Shown one piece after another: positions 15,443 through 22,262 of a DNA stretch of 28,150 nucleotides (positions are counted from its first letter, which is position 1; every line of letters starts with the position of its first letter). The stretch covers positions 1 through 28,150 of the forward strand of contig USHL01000001.1 in the NCBI GenBank assembly GCA_900554525.1. Direction: 5' to 3'. The notes beneath the pieces are model-generated. The model saw only the letters and a program-made list of their open reading frames with translations. It ran no database searches and was not told the origin of the DNA. Origin of the DNA: an uncultured Oscillospiraceae bacterium. GTDB lineage: Bacteria; Bacillota; Clostridia; Oscillospirales; Acutalibacteraceae. Position numbers and translations under genes: made by a program.

Positions 15443-16075
15443 TTAAGCCTTGACGCTGTCAAAAAGAACCACGATTCCGCCCTTGGGACCGGGAACGGCG
15501 CCCTTTACGGCGATGATATTCTTTTCAGCGTCTACCTTGACTACACTGAGATTCTGAACCGTCACGCGCTCATGACCCAGATGACCTGCCATCTTCTTGC
15601 CCTTGAAAACTCTCGAAGGACTCGAGCAGGCGCCGAGCGAGCCGCCGTGGCGGTGTACCGGACCGGTACCGTGAGACTCCTTGAGTCTGCCGAAATTCCA
15701 GCGCTTGATAGTGCCGGCGTAGCCCTTACCCTTGGAAGTGCCGCGCACGTCTACCGCGTCGCCCTCGGAAAATACGTCCGCTTTTATGATGTCGCCCACG
15801 TTCATACCGCTGACGTCATCAAAGCGGAACTCACGCAGCACCTTTTTGGGAGCCGCGTCGCCCTTTGCGAAGTGACCCTTCCGGGGCTTGTTTACCTTTG
15901 AGGCCTTAATGTCGCCGAAGCCGACCTGTACTGCCTCGTATCCGTCGTTCTCGGCGGTCTTCTTCTGCGAGATAACGCAGGGACCGGCTTCGATCACGGT
16001 TACCGGAACGACATTTCCGTTTGCGTCAAAAAGCTGGGTCATGCCGAGCTTTTTGCCGACGATACCTTTTTGCAT
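15443..16075 (-). CDS. rplC: 50S ribosomal protein L3
   Basis: L3 initiates 50S assembly and approaches the peptidyl transferase centre. The 210-residue protein begins MQKGIVGKKLGMTQLFDANGNVVPVTVIEAGP and has RWNFGRLKESHGTGPVHRHGGSLGACSSPSRVFKGKKMAGHLGHERVTVQNL, including the glutamine-methylation-region loop. The 63-bp gap to rpsJ holds a small GTTGGC/GCCAAC hairpin (16100-16115) just before the AGGAGG site. Confidence 0.98.
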   Translation of the reverse strand: MQKGIVGKKLGMTQLFDANGNVVPVTVIEAGPCVISQKKTAENDGYEAVQVGFGDIKASKVNKPRKGHFAKGDAAPKKVLREFRFDDVSGMNVGDIIKADVFSEGDAVDVRGTSKGKGYAGTIKRWNFGRLKESHGTGPVHRHGGSLGACSSPSRVFKGKKMAGHLGHERVTVQNLSVVKVDAEKNIIAVKGAVPGPKGGIVVLFDSVKA

Positions 16076-16138
16076 TTCAATTTCCTCCTTTGGTTATTGG
16101 TTGGCCGGAGCCAACTTGACCTGTCCGTGCAGAAAAGC

Positions 16139-16450
16139 TTAAAGCTTTATTTCGATTTCTACACCGGCGGGAAGCTCAAGATTAGTCAGAGATTCAACGG
16201 TCTTGTTGGAAGGTCTGATGATATCGATGAGCCTTTTGTGCGTCCTCGTCTCAAACTGCTCGCGGCTGTCCTTATACTTATGAACTGCGCGCAGGATGGT
16301 AACGACTTCCTTCTCGGTCGGGAGCGGCACGGGGCCGGAAACCCTTGCACCTGTACGTTTAGCGGTTTCCACTATCTTCTCAGCGGACTGGTCGACAAGC
16401 GCGTGGTCGTAACCTTTGATACGAATACGGATTTTTTCTTTCACTGCCAT
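16139..16450 (-). CDS. rpsJ: 30S ribosomal protein S10 (NusE)
   Basis: S10 is a head protein that also acts as NusE in transcription antitermination and in coupling ribosome to RNA polymerase. The 103-residue product has KIRIRIKGYDHALVDQSAEKIVETAKRTGA, SGPVPLPTEKEVVTILRAVHKYKDSREQFETRTHKRLIDI and the C-terminal LPAGVEIEIKL. ATG at 16450 follows AAGGAGGCGAATTTCACA. It is the first gene of the superoperon, with a long leader. Confidence 0.99.
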   Translation of the reverse strand: MAVKEKIRIRIKGYDHALVDQSAEKIVETAKRTGARVSGPVPLPTEKEVVTILRAVHKYKDSREQFETRTHKRLIDIIRPSNKTVESLTNLELPAGVEIEIKL

Positions 16451-16720
16451 TGTGAAATTCGCCTCCTTAAATAGTTGGCGGGCAAAACTTACAACCTGCC
16501 GTGCGTTTCTTCACGGCACATTATAAAACCGGCATTGCTGGGGTCACAGACAATTCCGGACAGCGGATCGCTCCGCCGCTGCACACAAGGCCGCAAGATC
16601 CTTGATGTGCTCCATTTCTTTCGCCCGGTTTAAAATCGGACATACTCCGCGGAAATTTCCCGGCATGGCGGCCGGCCACCTCCCGCATCAACGCATGCTT
16701 ACGCCATACTTAGTCAGCGT
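16451..16720 (-). promoter_or_regulatory. long structured leader of the S10 superoperon
   Basis: About 270 nt separate the predicted transcription start from rpsJ. The RNA contains several stem-loops: TGCCGTG/CACGGCA (16498-16519), CAGCGG/CCGCTG (16561-16582 area) and a GGTGG/CCGCC stem just before a possible leader ORF. No stem is followed by a U tract, so it does not read as a simple attenuator. Control by a ribosomal protein such as L4 is possible by analogy with E. coli but is not shown here. Confidence 0.55.
16544..16666 (-). CDS. possible 40-aa leader ORF before rpsJ
   Basis: Within the rpsJ leader, an ATG at 16666 opens a 40-codon frame ending at TGA (16544-16546). GGGAGGTGG lies about nine bases upstream, partly inside a GGTGG/CCGCC stem. 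The peptide begins MPGNFRGVCPILNRAKE and ends RSAVRNCL, with four cysteines and an alanine-rich middle. No family is recognised. It could be a regulatory leader peptide, or a chance ORF in a structured leader. Its stop lies 93 nt before rpsJ. Confidence 0.3.
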   Translation of the reverse strand: MPGNFRGVCPILNRAKEMEHIKDLAALCAAAERSAVRNCL

Positions 16721-16728
16721 ACCGTAGT

Positions 16729-16757
16729 ATATTAACACAAGAGACAAAAAAAATCAA
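16729..16757 (-). promoter_or_regulatory. sigma-A promoter of the S10 superoperon
   Basis: On the minus strand TTGATT (16752-16757) and TAATAT (16729-16734) are 17 bp apart; TATACT at 16726-16731 is an alternative -10. AT-rich sequence (A/T runs to 16790) lies upstream like an UP element, as expected for a strong ribosomal promoter. Confidence 0.7.
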
Positions 16758-16862
16758 GCTTTTTTTACAAAAAATTTTCGCTTTTTTCGGCTTAAAATAA
16801 GGCTTTGCGGGCTTTATCAATATCTTGTGTCCGAAAAGCGGCGCCGCAACAATATATAAATA

Positions 16863-16891
16863 TTGAAAAAAACGTCCGATTGTACTATAAT
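16863..16891 (+). promoter_or_regulatory. sigma-A promoter of lepA
   Basis: TTGAAA (16863-16868) and TATAAT (16886-16891) have 17-bp spacing, a near-consensus promoter. Transcription would start near 16898, leaving a 25-nt leader with AAAGGAG. The open frame that begins at 16863 therefore cannot be translated from there. Confidence 0.85.
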
Positions 16892-16922
16892 TACCTTATA
16901 TTATTATAAAGGAGCAAATAAA

Positions 16923-18728
16923 TTGTCCTTTCCTCTTGAGCATATACGGAATTTCTGCATAGTCGCGCATATCGACCACGGCAAATCGACCCTTGCCGAC
17001 CGTCTGCTTGAAAAGACCCGTTCGGTTTCTGAGCGTGACATGGAAGAACAGATATTAGACAGCATGGATCTGGAGCGTGAGCGCGGCATCACCATAAAAG
17101 CCCACGCCGTAACCCTTTACTATACCGCAAAGGACGGCGTTGAATACGAACTAAACCTGATAGATACTCCGGGACATGTCGACTTCAACTATGAGGTGTC
17201 GCGTTCTCTCGCCGCCTGCGAGGGCGCGATTCTGGTGGTGGACGCCTCTCAGGGAATAGAAGCGCAGACCCTTGCCAACACCTATCTTGCGGTCGACCAT
17301 GGGCTGGAGCTTTTGCCGGTGATCAATAAAATCGACCTGCCGTCGGCCGATCCCGAACGCGTAAGGCATGAAATAGAGGATATCATCGGCATTCCGGCAG
17401 AGGACGCGCCGCTTATTTCCGCCAAAACCGGCGTAAATATCGGGGAGGTGCTCGAGCGCATCGTAACCGATATTCCCGCGCCGAAGGGCGACCGCTCAGC
17501 CCCGCTGAAGGCGCTTATATTCGACTCGTATTATGACCCTTACAAGGGCGTCGTGGTATATTTCCGCGTTGTCAGCGGAAAGCTTAAATCAGGCGACCGC
17601 ATCCGTATGATGGCGACCGGCGCCGAATTCGACACGGTGGAAATAGGCCGCAAGCGCGCCACCAGCCTGGAGCCATGCGAAGTGCTCGAGGCCGGCGAGG
17701 TCGGATATCTCTCGGCCTCCATCAAGACTGTCAGCGAAGCGCGGGTCGGCGATACCGTAACCCTGGCCGAGGCTCCTGCCGAGGCTCCGCTTGAGGGCTA
17801 CCGCAAGGTAAATCCGGTGGTTTTCTGCGGAATCTACCCCGCGGACGGCGCCAAATACCCCGATCTCCGCGACGCGCTCGATAAGCTGAGCCTTAACGAC
17901 GCCTCCCTCCTCTTCGAGCCCGAAAGCTCCGGCGCGCTGGGCTTCGGCTTCCGCTGCGGCTTTTTGGGTCTTCTTCATATGGAAATTATCGAGGAACGCC
18001 TGGAGCGCGAATACAATTTAGACCTCGTTACCACCGCGCCGAGCGTCGAGTATAAATTCATTCTGACCAACGGAGAAACCGTAACGGTCGACAATCCGAC
18101 CAATTACCCCGATCCGGCAGTAATAGCCGAGGCACTCGAACCGATTGCCGACGTGCATATCTACAGCCCGAGCGAATATGTCGGTACCATCATGCAGCTC
18201 TGTGAGGAGCGGCGCGGCGTTTATACCGATATGAAATACATGGGCGACCGCGTGGATATCCATTATGTGCTGCCGATGGGCGAGATAGTCTACGACTTTT
18301 TCGACGCATTGAAATCGCGCACCAAGGGCTATGCCAGCTACGACTATGAGCCCAAGGGCTATGAGAAATCAAAGCTTGTAAAACTCGACGTACTGCTGGC
18401 CGGCGACTGCGTGGACGCGCTTTCGTTCATAGTCCATACCGACAATGCCTATGCCCGCGCCCGCAGGATAGCGGAAAAGCTCAAAGAGTATATCCCGCGG
18501 CAGCTTTTTGAAGTCCCCATACAGGTGGCGGTATCCGGCAAGATAATCGCCCGCGAGACGGTCAAGGCTCTGCGCAAGGATGTGCTCGCCAAATGCTACG
18601 GCGGCGATATAACCCGAAAGAAAAAGCTGCTTGAAAAACAGAAGGAGGGCAAAAAGCGCATGCGCCGCTTAGGCACAGTCGAGGTGCCGCAGGAGGCGTT
18701 TATGGCTGTCCTGAAGCTCGACGAATAA
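16923..18728 (+). CDS. lepA: elongation factor 4 (LepA GTPase)
   Basis: LepA is a ribosome-bound translational GTPase that back-translocates tRNAs in vitro and affects 30S biogenesis. The 601-residue protein starts at TTG 16923 (MSFPLEHIRNFCIVAHIDHGKSTLADRLLE) eight to nine bases after AAAGGAG. It has G1 AHIDHGKST, G2 region RERGITIKA, G3 DTPGHVDF, G4 NKIDLP and G5 SAKTG. The LepA-specific C-terminus contains YASYDYEPKGY, LVKLDVLLAGDCVDALSFIVH and CYGGDITRKKKLLEKQKEGKKRMRRLGTVEVPQEAF. It is divergent from rpsJ, with its own promoter. Earlier in-frame TTG at 16863 lies in the -35 box. Confidence 0.99.
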   Translation: MSFPLEHIRNFCIVAHIDHGKSTLADRLLEKTRSVSERDMEEQILDSMDLERERGITIKAHAVTLYYTAKDGVEYELNLIDTPGHVDFNYEVSRSLAACEGAILVVDASQGIEAQTLANTYLAVDHGLELLPVINKIDLPSADPERVRHEIEDIIGIPAEDAPLISAKTGVNIGEVLERIVTDIPAPKGDRSAPLKALIFDSYYDPYKGVVVYFRVVSGKLKSGDRIRMMATGAEFDTVEIGRKRATSLEPCEVLEAGEVGYLSASIKTVSEARVGDTVTLAEAPAEAPLEGYRKVNPVVFCGIYPADGAKYPDLRDALDKLSLNDASLLFEPESSGALGFGFRCGFLGLLHMEIIEERLEREYNLDLVTTAPSVEYKFILTNGETVTVDNPTNYPDPAVIAEALEPIADVHIYSPSEYVGTIMQLCEERRGVYTDMKYMGDRVDIHYVLPMGEIVYDFFDALKSRTKGYASYDYEPKGYEKSKLVKLDVLLAGDCVDALSFIVHTDNAYARARRIAEKLKEYIPRQLFEVPIQVAVSGKIIARETVKALRKDVLAKCYGGDITRKKKLLEKQKEGKKRMRRLGTVEVPQEAFMAVLKLDE

Positions 18729-18766
18729 ACAATTCCGCCGCCCGAAGGCGGCAAAAAGGTGATAAA

Positions 18767-19624
18767 ATGGCAAATAAAACAGCAAGACAGAAAGCAATAG
18801 CCCGCCGCAGGATATTTTTAAGCCTTTGCGCAGTAATATTGATAGCGGTAATCACACTGGTGGTTTTCACCGTGAACGCACTCTTAAAAGCCTCCGACGG
18901 AGATAAAGGCTCTTCGGATATAAGCGCGCCCTCAAGCTCCGACGGCTCGTCGGAAGCTATTTCGTCGGGAAGCTCCTCCGATACAAGCAGCCTGCCGGCG
19001 ACCGGACCTCACGGGCTTGACGCCAATTACAGCAAGCTCCTGCTCGTAAACGGCGAGCACCCGCTGGCCGAGGACTATGATTATGAGGCAAACCTCACCA
19101 CCATCCCCAATGAATACCTTAACAACACCTGGTTCCAGCAGATAGGCGGACAGATAGATAAGGATGTCTGGCCCTATATGAAGGCTATGATAGATGACGC
19201 CTGGGCCGACGGAGTAGAGCTTTATGTATGGTCGCCCTACCGTTCATACAATACGCAAAAGGATCTGTTTGACAATCAGGTTCAGCGATGCATCGCAAAC
19301 GGCACCCCGGCGGGCGAGCAGGCCGAGGCGGAGGCGGCTACCGTAGTGGCGCGGCCGGGCACCAGCGAGCACCACACAGGGCTTGCGGCGGATTTTAATA
19401 TGGCCGACGATAAATTCGAGCAGACCGATATGTACGCCTGGCTGCAGGAAAACGCCGAAAATTACGGCTTTATCATGCGTTACAGCGCCGAAAAGCAGCC
19501 TGAAACCGGCGTTATCCACGAATCATGGCATTACCGCTTTGTCGGTATAAACGTTGCGAAAGAAATAAACGATCTTGATATGTGCCTGGAGGAATATTTA
19601 GAATACAAAAACATAGAGGGGTAA
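18767..19624 (+). CDS. membrane-anchored D-Ala-D-Ala carboxypeptidase, VanY/M15B type
   Basis: This enzyme is expected to trim the terminal D-Ala from peptidoglycan stem peptides outside the cell. The 285-residue protein has a basic N-terminus, one membrane segment (about residues 17-40, FLSLCAVILIAVITLVVFTV), a Ser/Asp-rich linker (about 45-80) and an M15 peptidase domain. Zinc ligands are in SEHHTGLAADF (His and Asp) and in ESWHYRF (catalytic Glu, ligand His), and YRSYNTQ lies upstream. It follows lepA by 38 bp, after a GCCGCC-cgaa-GGCGGC hairpin (18737-18752) just before the AAGGTG site. No VanRS or vanA-type genes are nearby, so housekeeping wall remodelling is likelier than vancomycin resistance. 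Confidence 0.9.
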   Translation: MANKTARQKAIARRRIFLSLCAVILIAVITLVVFTVNALLKASDGDKGSSDISAPSSSDGSSEAISSGSSSDTSSLPATGPHGLDANYSKLLLVNGEHPLAEDYDYEANLTTIPNEYLNNTWFQQIGGQIDKDVWPYMKAMIDDAWADGVELYVWSPYRSYNTQKDLFDNQVQRCIANGTPAGEQAEAEAATVVARPGTSEHHTGLAADFNMADDKFEQTDMYAWLQENAENYGFIMRYSAEKQPETGVIHESWHYRFVGINVAKEINDLDMCLEEYLEYKNIEG

Positions 19625-19627
19625 AAA

Positions 19628-20260
19628 ATGAAGATAAAATCTGCGACGTTATTTATACTTACATGCCTGTGTGCGGCGGTTATTATGCTGCCGTTTCTGT
19701 TCAATATTTTTCGTCCTTTGTTTATCGGTAACTATTTCGCGGAATACTTTTTGCAATATTTACGCTATTTTATAAATACCCTGCTTACCAACGCTCATAT
19801 GCTTCTTTTGGCGGTATGTGCGGTGCTCGGCTTTTTCCTTGACCGGCGAAAGCGTCTGTTTAAAATTCTTGCTTTTATTCTCGCTTTTTTTATGCTTTCA
19901 AGCGCATATTCCCAAATTCACATGATGTATTTCGGCATACCGAAATACTTAGAAGGTAAGTTTCTTTTGCAAGCGGGCTGCATACATACGGCGCTGTATT
20001 ATTTAGCAATAACCGTAACGGCGGTATTTCAGCTTTTCACTCCTCGCTTCACAAAAACAAAGCTTATCATTTTCTTTGCCGTTCTGCTGATTAATACCGT
20101 CTTGGCGTTATTAATTATTTTCTTTTATAAAACCGGCTTATATGAAACAATCACTTTGTTCTCGCAATCCTTTCTCCTGTTCCCGGCATTCTGCACCGAT
20201 ATAAGCTTCCGTCCGCAGCAGCAGGATGCTGAGGCCCCCGAATCCGCCGAAGAACCGTGA
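19628..20260 (+). CDS. membrane protein of unknown function, paralogue 1
   Basis: The 210-residue product is strongly hydrophobic, with about five membrane segments (near residues 5-27, 55-72, 76-95, 115-137 and 140-165) and a short charged tail. The motif VLGFFLDRRKRLFK follows the second segment and recurs in the next gene, so the two are tandem paralogues. It starts three bases after the VanY-type gene stop, with GAGGGG overlapping that gene's end, implying coupled translation. I do not recognise the family. Base composition is visibly more AT-rich than lepA. Confidence 0.8.
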   Translation: MKIKSATLFILTCLCAAVIMLPFLFNIFRPLFIGNYFAEYFLQYLRYFINTLLTNAHMLLLAVCAVLGFFLDRRKRLFKILAFILAFFMLSSAYSQIHMMYFGIPKYLEGKFLLQAGCIHTALYYLAITVTAVFQLFTPRFTKTKLIIFFAVLLINTVLALLIIFFYKTGLYETITLFSQSFLLFPAFCTDISFRPQQQDAEAPESAEEP

Positions 20261-20297
20261 CTCACATATCCCGAACACAAAAACAGCGAGGTAAATA

Positions 20298-20972
20298 ATG
20301 AAAACGAAATCACTTTCAATACTGGCCTTCTGCGGTATAATTGTCGGTCTTTTGCAGGCGCATTATTATTCCCTTCTGTCATATTCAATGATTTTTATAA
20401 GAGCAGAGCTTGACCGAAACAGTCTTCTGTATGTTTTTAATACTGACATAACCCCGATTGCGGTCATTTTTCTTTCCGTGTTTACCGTACTCGGCTTTTT
20501 CCTTGACCGGCAAAAATTTCCTTTTAAATGTCTTTCGGTTTTACTGGTAATCATTACGGCTGCCGGAAGCATTGGCACAATAAAATTTTTTGCCGTGCCG
20601 ATAATTAACGGCAAGCTCGCGGATTTGCTGAATTCAATCGTGCTTTTTGATCTTTTACTTATTATAATGCGTTTCACAATCAGCATAGCTGTAATCTCTT
20701 CAGCATTATTACAGCTTTTTTATCCGAAATTCAAAACTGTTAAATTGGTAATATTCATTACGGCTGCAGCCGTAAATCTTATCTTAGCCGTCATATTGCT
20801 TATTCTTTCCGGCCTTGCATATTTGGAGAAATCTTTTTACATACTTGCTCAAACCTTTCTTATACTCCCCGCATTTTACGACGGTTTCAGCCTGCGGACA
20901 GAAAAAATCACCCCGTGCACACTATGCACTGCCCCAATTTGTGCGTACAGCACAAAAAGCCCCCTTGAGTAG
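20298..20972 (+). CDS. membrane protein of unknown function, paralogue 2, tail altered by IS
   Basis: The 224-codon frame encodes about five membrane segments and shares VLGFFLDRQKFPFK and the QTFLILPAF segment with the preceding gene (VLGFFLDRRKRLFK, QSFLLFPAF). GAGG lies seven bases before the ATG. An IS3-family element is inserted at codon 204. The last 20 residues (from TPC to the final Glu) and the TAG stop come from the IS end. All membrane segments lie before the junction, so the protein may still work. If the IS were removed the frame would run about 37 codons into the 3' end of htpG, antisense. Confidence 0.75.
   Translation: MKTKSLSILAFCGIIVGLLQAHYYSLLSYSMIFIRAELDRNSLLYVFNTDITPIAVIFLSVFTVLGFFLDRQKFPFKCLSVLLVIITAAGSIGTIKFFAVPIINGKLADLLNSIVLFDLLLIIMRFTISIAVISSALLQLFYPKFKTVKLVIFITAAAVNLILAVILLILSGLAYLEKSFYILAQTFLILPAFYDGFSLRTEKITPCTLCTAPICAYSTKSPLE
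20909..20936 (+). repeat. IS left inverted repeat
   Basis: The left end reads CACCCCGTGC-AC-ACTATGCACTG and matches the right end read inward with one 2-base gap and scattered mismatches. AAAT at 20905-20908 just outside matches AAAT at 22255-22258. Further inward, CAAAAAGCCCCC and GTAGGAAAT also pair with right-end sequence. Confidence 0.8.
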
Positions 20973-20985
20973 GAAATATTAAGTT

Positions 20986-21846
20986 TTAAGCGGAGTGGCG
21001 CAGCGATAGCGGTGCCACTCCGGTTTTTAGCTGGATGCGCTCATTGTTGTAGAAATGAATGAACCTTTCAATCATTTCGTTTGCTTGACCGAAATCTTTC
21101 GGCTTATGCCGATAAATGCATTCTGTTTTCAAGATTGAGAAGAAATTTTCAGCCATTGCATTGTCATATGGATTACCTTTCCTTGACATAGATGGTGAAA
21201 TGCCGTATGATTGTGTTAGCTTAAAATATGCTTCGGATGTATATTGAAAGCCTTGGTCGCTGTGGAGCTGCAACTCTGCAGTGATCTTCTTTTTTTCATT
21301 TTTCATAGCTAATCGAATTGTATCAAGCACAAGGTTGACCGTCTGCGTTGTTCCTGTTTTGTAAGCAATAACACTGTTGTCATATAGATCTCGGATCATG
21401 GATAGATACAGAACACCCTGACCAGTATGAATATAAGATATATCTGTAACCCATTTATGGTTTGGTCTATCGGCGTGAAACTCTCGGTTCAATAGGTTTT
21501 GGTACTTGTGAAGTTGCTGTCCCATTTGCTGCCATTTCCTGCGGCGGCGAATGTCGGATTGAAGTTCATATTTCTTCATGATGCGCAGAATTGTTTTCGG
21601 GTTTCGATATATCTGCTTAACTGTGCTTAACCATTTCCACATACGGCGATATCCGTAAGTTCTGTCACACCTCCTTTGCTGTTCGCAAATGATATCAGCC
21701 AAAGCAGCATCATGTGTCGGCTGATCCTTTCTTCTAACGTAATCGTAATATCCGCTACGTGACACATGAAGAAAACGACACATTACAGAAACCGGATAAC
21801 GTCTTTTATTCATATAAATGATTTGGTATTTTACTTGCGGCCTCAC
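20986..21846 (-). CDS. IS3-family transposase OrfB (DDE integrase)
   Basis: This 286-residue protein is the catalytic half of the transposase. It has an HTH_21-like N-terminal region (RRCDRTYGYRRMWKWL) and an rve integrase core with the DDE triad in WVTDISYI, LHSDQGFQYTS and NAMAENFFSILKTE. It starts with GTG at 21846, overlapping the orfA stop as GTGA, with GGAAGG just upstream. No A6G-type slippery run is seen at the overlap. Separate initiation by coupling is therefore likelier than the usual -1 frameshift. Confidence 0.93.
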   Translation of the reverse strand: MRPQVKYQIIYMNKRRYPVSVMCRFLHVSRSGYYDYVRRKDQPTHDAALADIICEQQRRCDRTYGYRRMWKWLSTVKQIYRNPKTILRIMKKYELQSDIRRRRKWQQMGQQLHKYQNLLNREFHADRPNHKWVTDISYIHTGQGVLYLSMIRDLYDNSVIAYKTGTTQTVNLVLDTIRLAMKNEKKKITAELQLHSDQGFQYTSEAYFKLTQSYGISPSMSRKGNPYDNAMAENFFSILKTECIYRHKPKDFGQANEMIERFIHFYNNERIQLKTGVAPLSLRHSA

Positions 21847-22157
21847 TTCCTTCCTCTCAATTGCAGAAAATCCCGCAATAACGCATTCTCCATTTTCAGT
21901 CGATTGATCTCATACCGTTGTTCTGCAACGATATCTCTTGCAGGCGCATCCTTTCGCGGTCGTCCTTTTGGGCGTGGCATTATGCCTGCCTGTAATTTCC
22001 TTTCTTTTCTCCGTTCCCGCTTCAACAAATTGTGAACAGGGCGATCCCCTGTTAACCCAAAGAATTCTTCTATTTCCCCATGGCTTTTCCCTGCTGTTAT
22101 CATTTCTTTGATTTCAGGCAAAAGTGTCTGAATGTGCGTATAGTTTTTTCTTGACAT
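21843..22157 (-). CDS. IS3-family OrfA (helix-turn-helix protein)
   Basis: The 104-residue protein has an N-terminal helix-turn-helix region (KEMITAGKSHGEIEEFFGLTG), a basic linker (RRKERKLQ; PRPKGRPRKD) and a C-terminal coiled-coil-like helix (VAEQRYEINRLKMENALLRDFL) of the type used for OrfA/OrfAB dimerisation. It binds the IS ends in related elements. ATG at 22157 is seven bases after GGGGG, which lies in the arm of a 13-bp hairpin. Confidence 0.88.
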   Translation of the reverse strand: MSRKNYTHIQTLLPEIKEMITAGKSHGEIEEFFGLTGDRPVHNLLKRERRKERKLQAGIMPRPKGRPRKDAPARDIVAEQRYEINRLKMENALLRDFLQLRGRK

Positions 22158-22163
22158 AATAAT

Positions 22164-22209
22164 ACCCCCTAATGTAGTACCTTCTATTTTCCTACATTAG
22201 GGGGTTTTT
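22164..22209. promoter_or_regulatory. IS hairpin: orfA RBS mask and outward terminator
   Basis: A perfect 13-bp stem (22165-22177 with 22192-22204, CCCCCTAATGTAG) has a 14-nt loop. Read on the plus strand it is followed by TTTTT, a rho-independent terminator. Read on the minus strand, its 3' arm contains the G-rich ribosome-binding site of orfA, so read-through RNA from htpG would hide that site. Confidence 0.65.
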
Positions 22210-22226
22210 GTCTATTGTCCGTTTTT

Positions 22227-22254
22227 GCTGGACCTGTGCATAACGCACGGGGTC
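22227..22254 (-). repeat. IS right inverted repeat
   Basis: Read inward on the minus strand this end is GACCCCGTGCGTTATGCACAG, matching the left end. It is followed outside by AAAT (22255-22258), then the htpG stop at 22263. Confidence 0.8.
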
Positions 22255-22262
22255 AAATCATT

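Larger units (their letters stand above)
20909..22254 (-). mobile_element. complete IS3-family insertion sequence, 1346 bp
   Basis: The element has two overlapping ORFs on the minus strand (orfA, orfB), imperfect terminal inverted repeats (CACCCCGTGC at the left, GACCCCGTGC at the right, with weaker similarity for about 70 bp) and a likely 4-bp target duplication AAAT (20905-20908 and 22255-22258). Size and gene layout fit IS3, most like the IS150 group. It lies between the convergent membrane-protein gene and htpG. Both ORFs are intact, so it may be active. Confidence 0.88.

Noticed and set aside
16498..16582. Transcription attenuator in the rpsJ leader
   Set aside because: The stems are stable, but none is followed by a U tract on the minus strand.
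16863..16922. 20-residue N-terminal extension of LepA
   Set aside because: Its start codon lies in the -35 box of the lepA promoter. The TTG at 16923 has a good ribosome-binding site and gives the standard LepA N-terminus.
18767..19624. Vancomycin-resistance gene vanY
   Set aside because: The M15B domain is clear but there are no van regulators or ligases nearby. Wall remodelling is the safer call.
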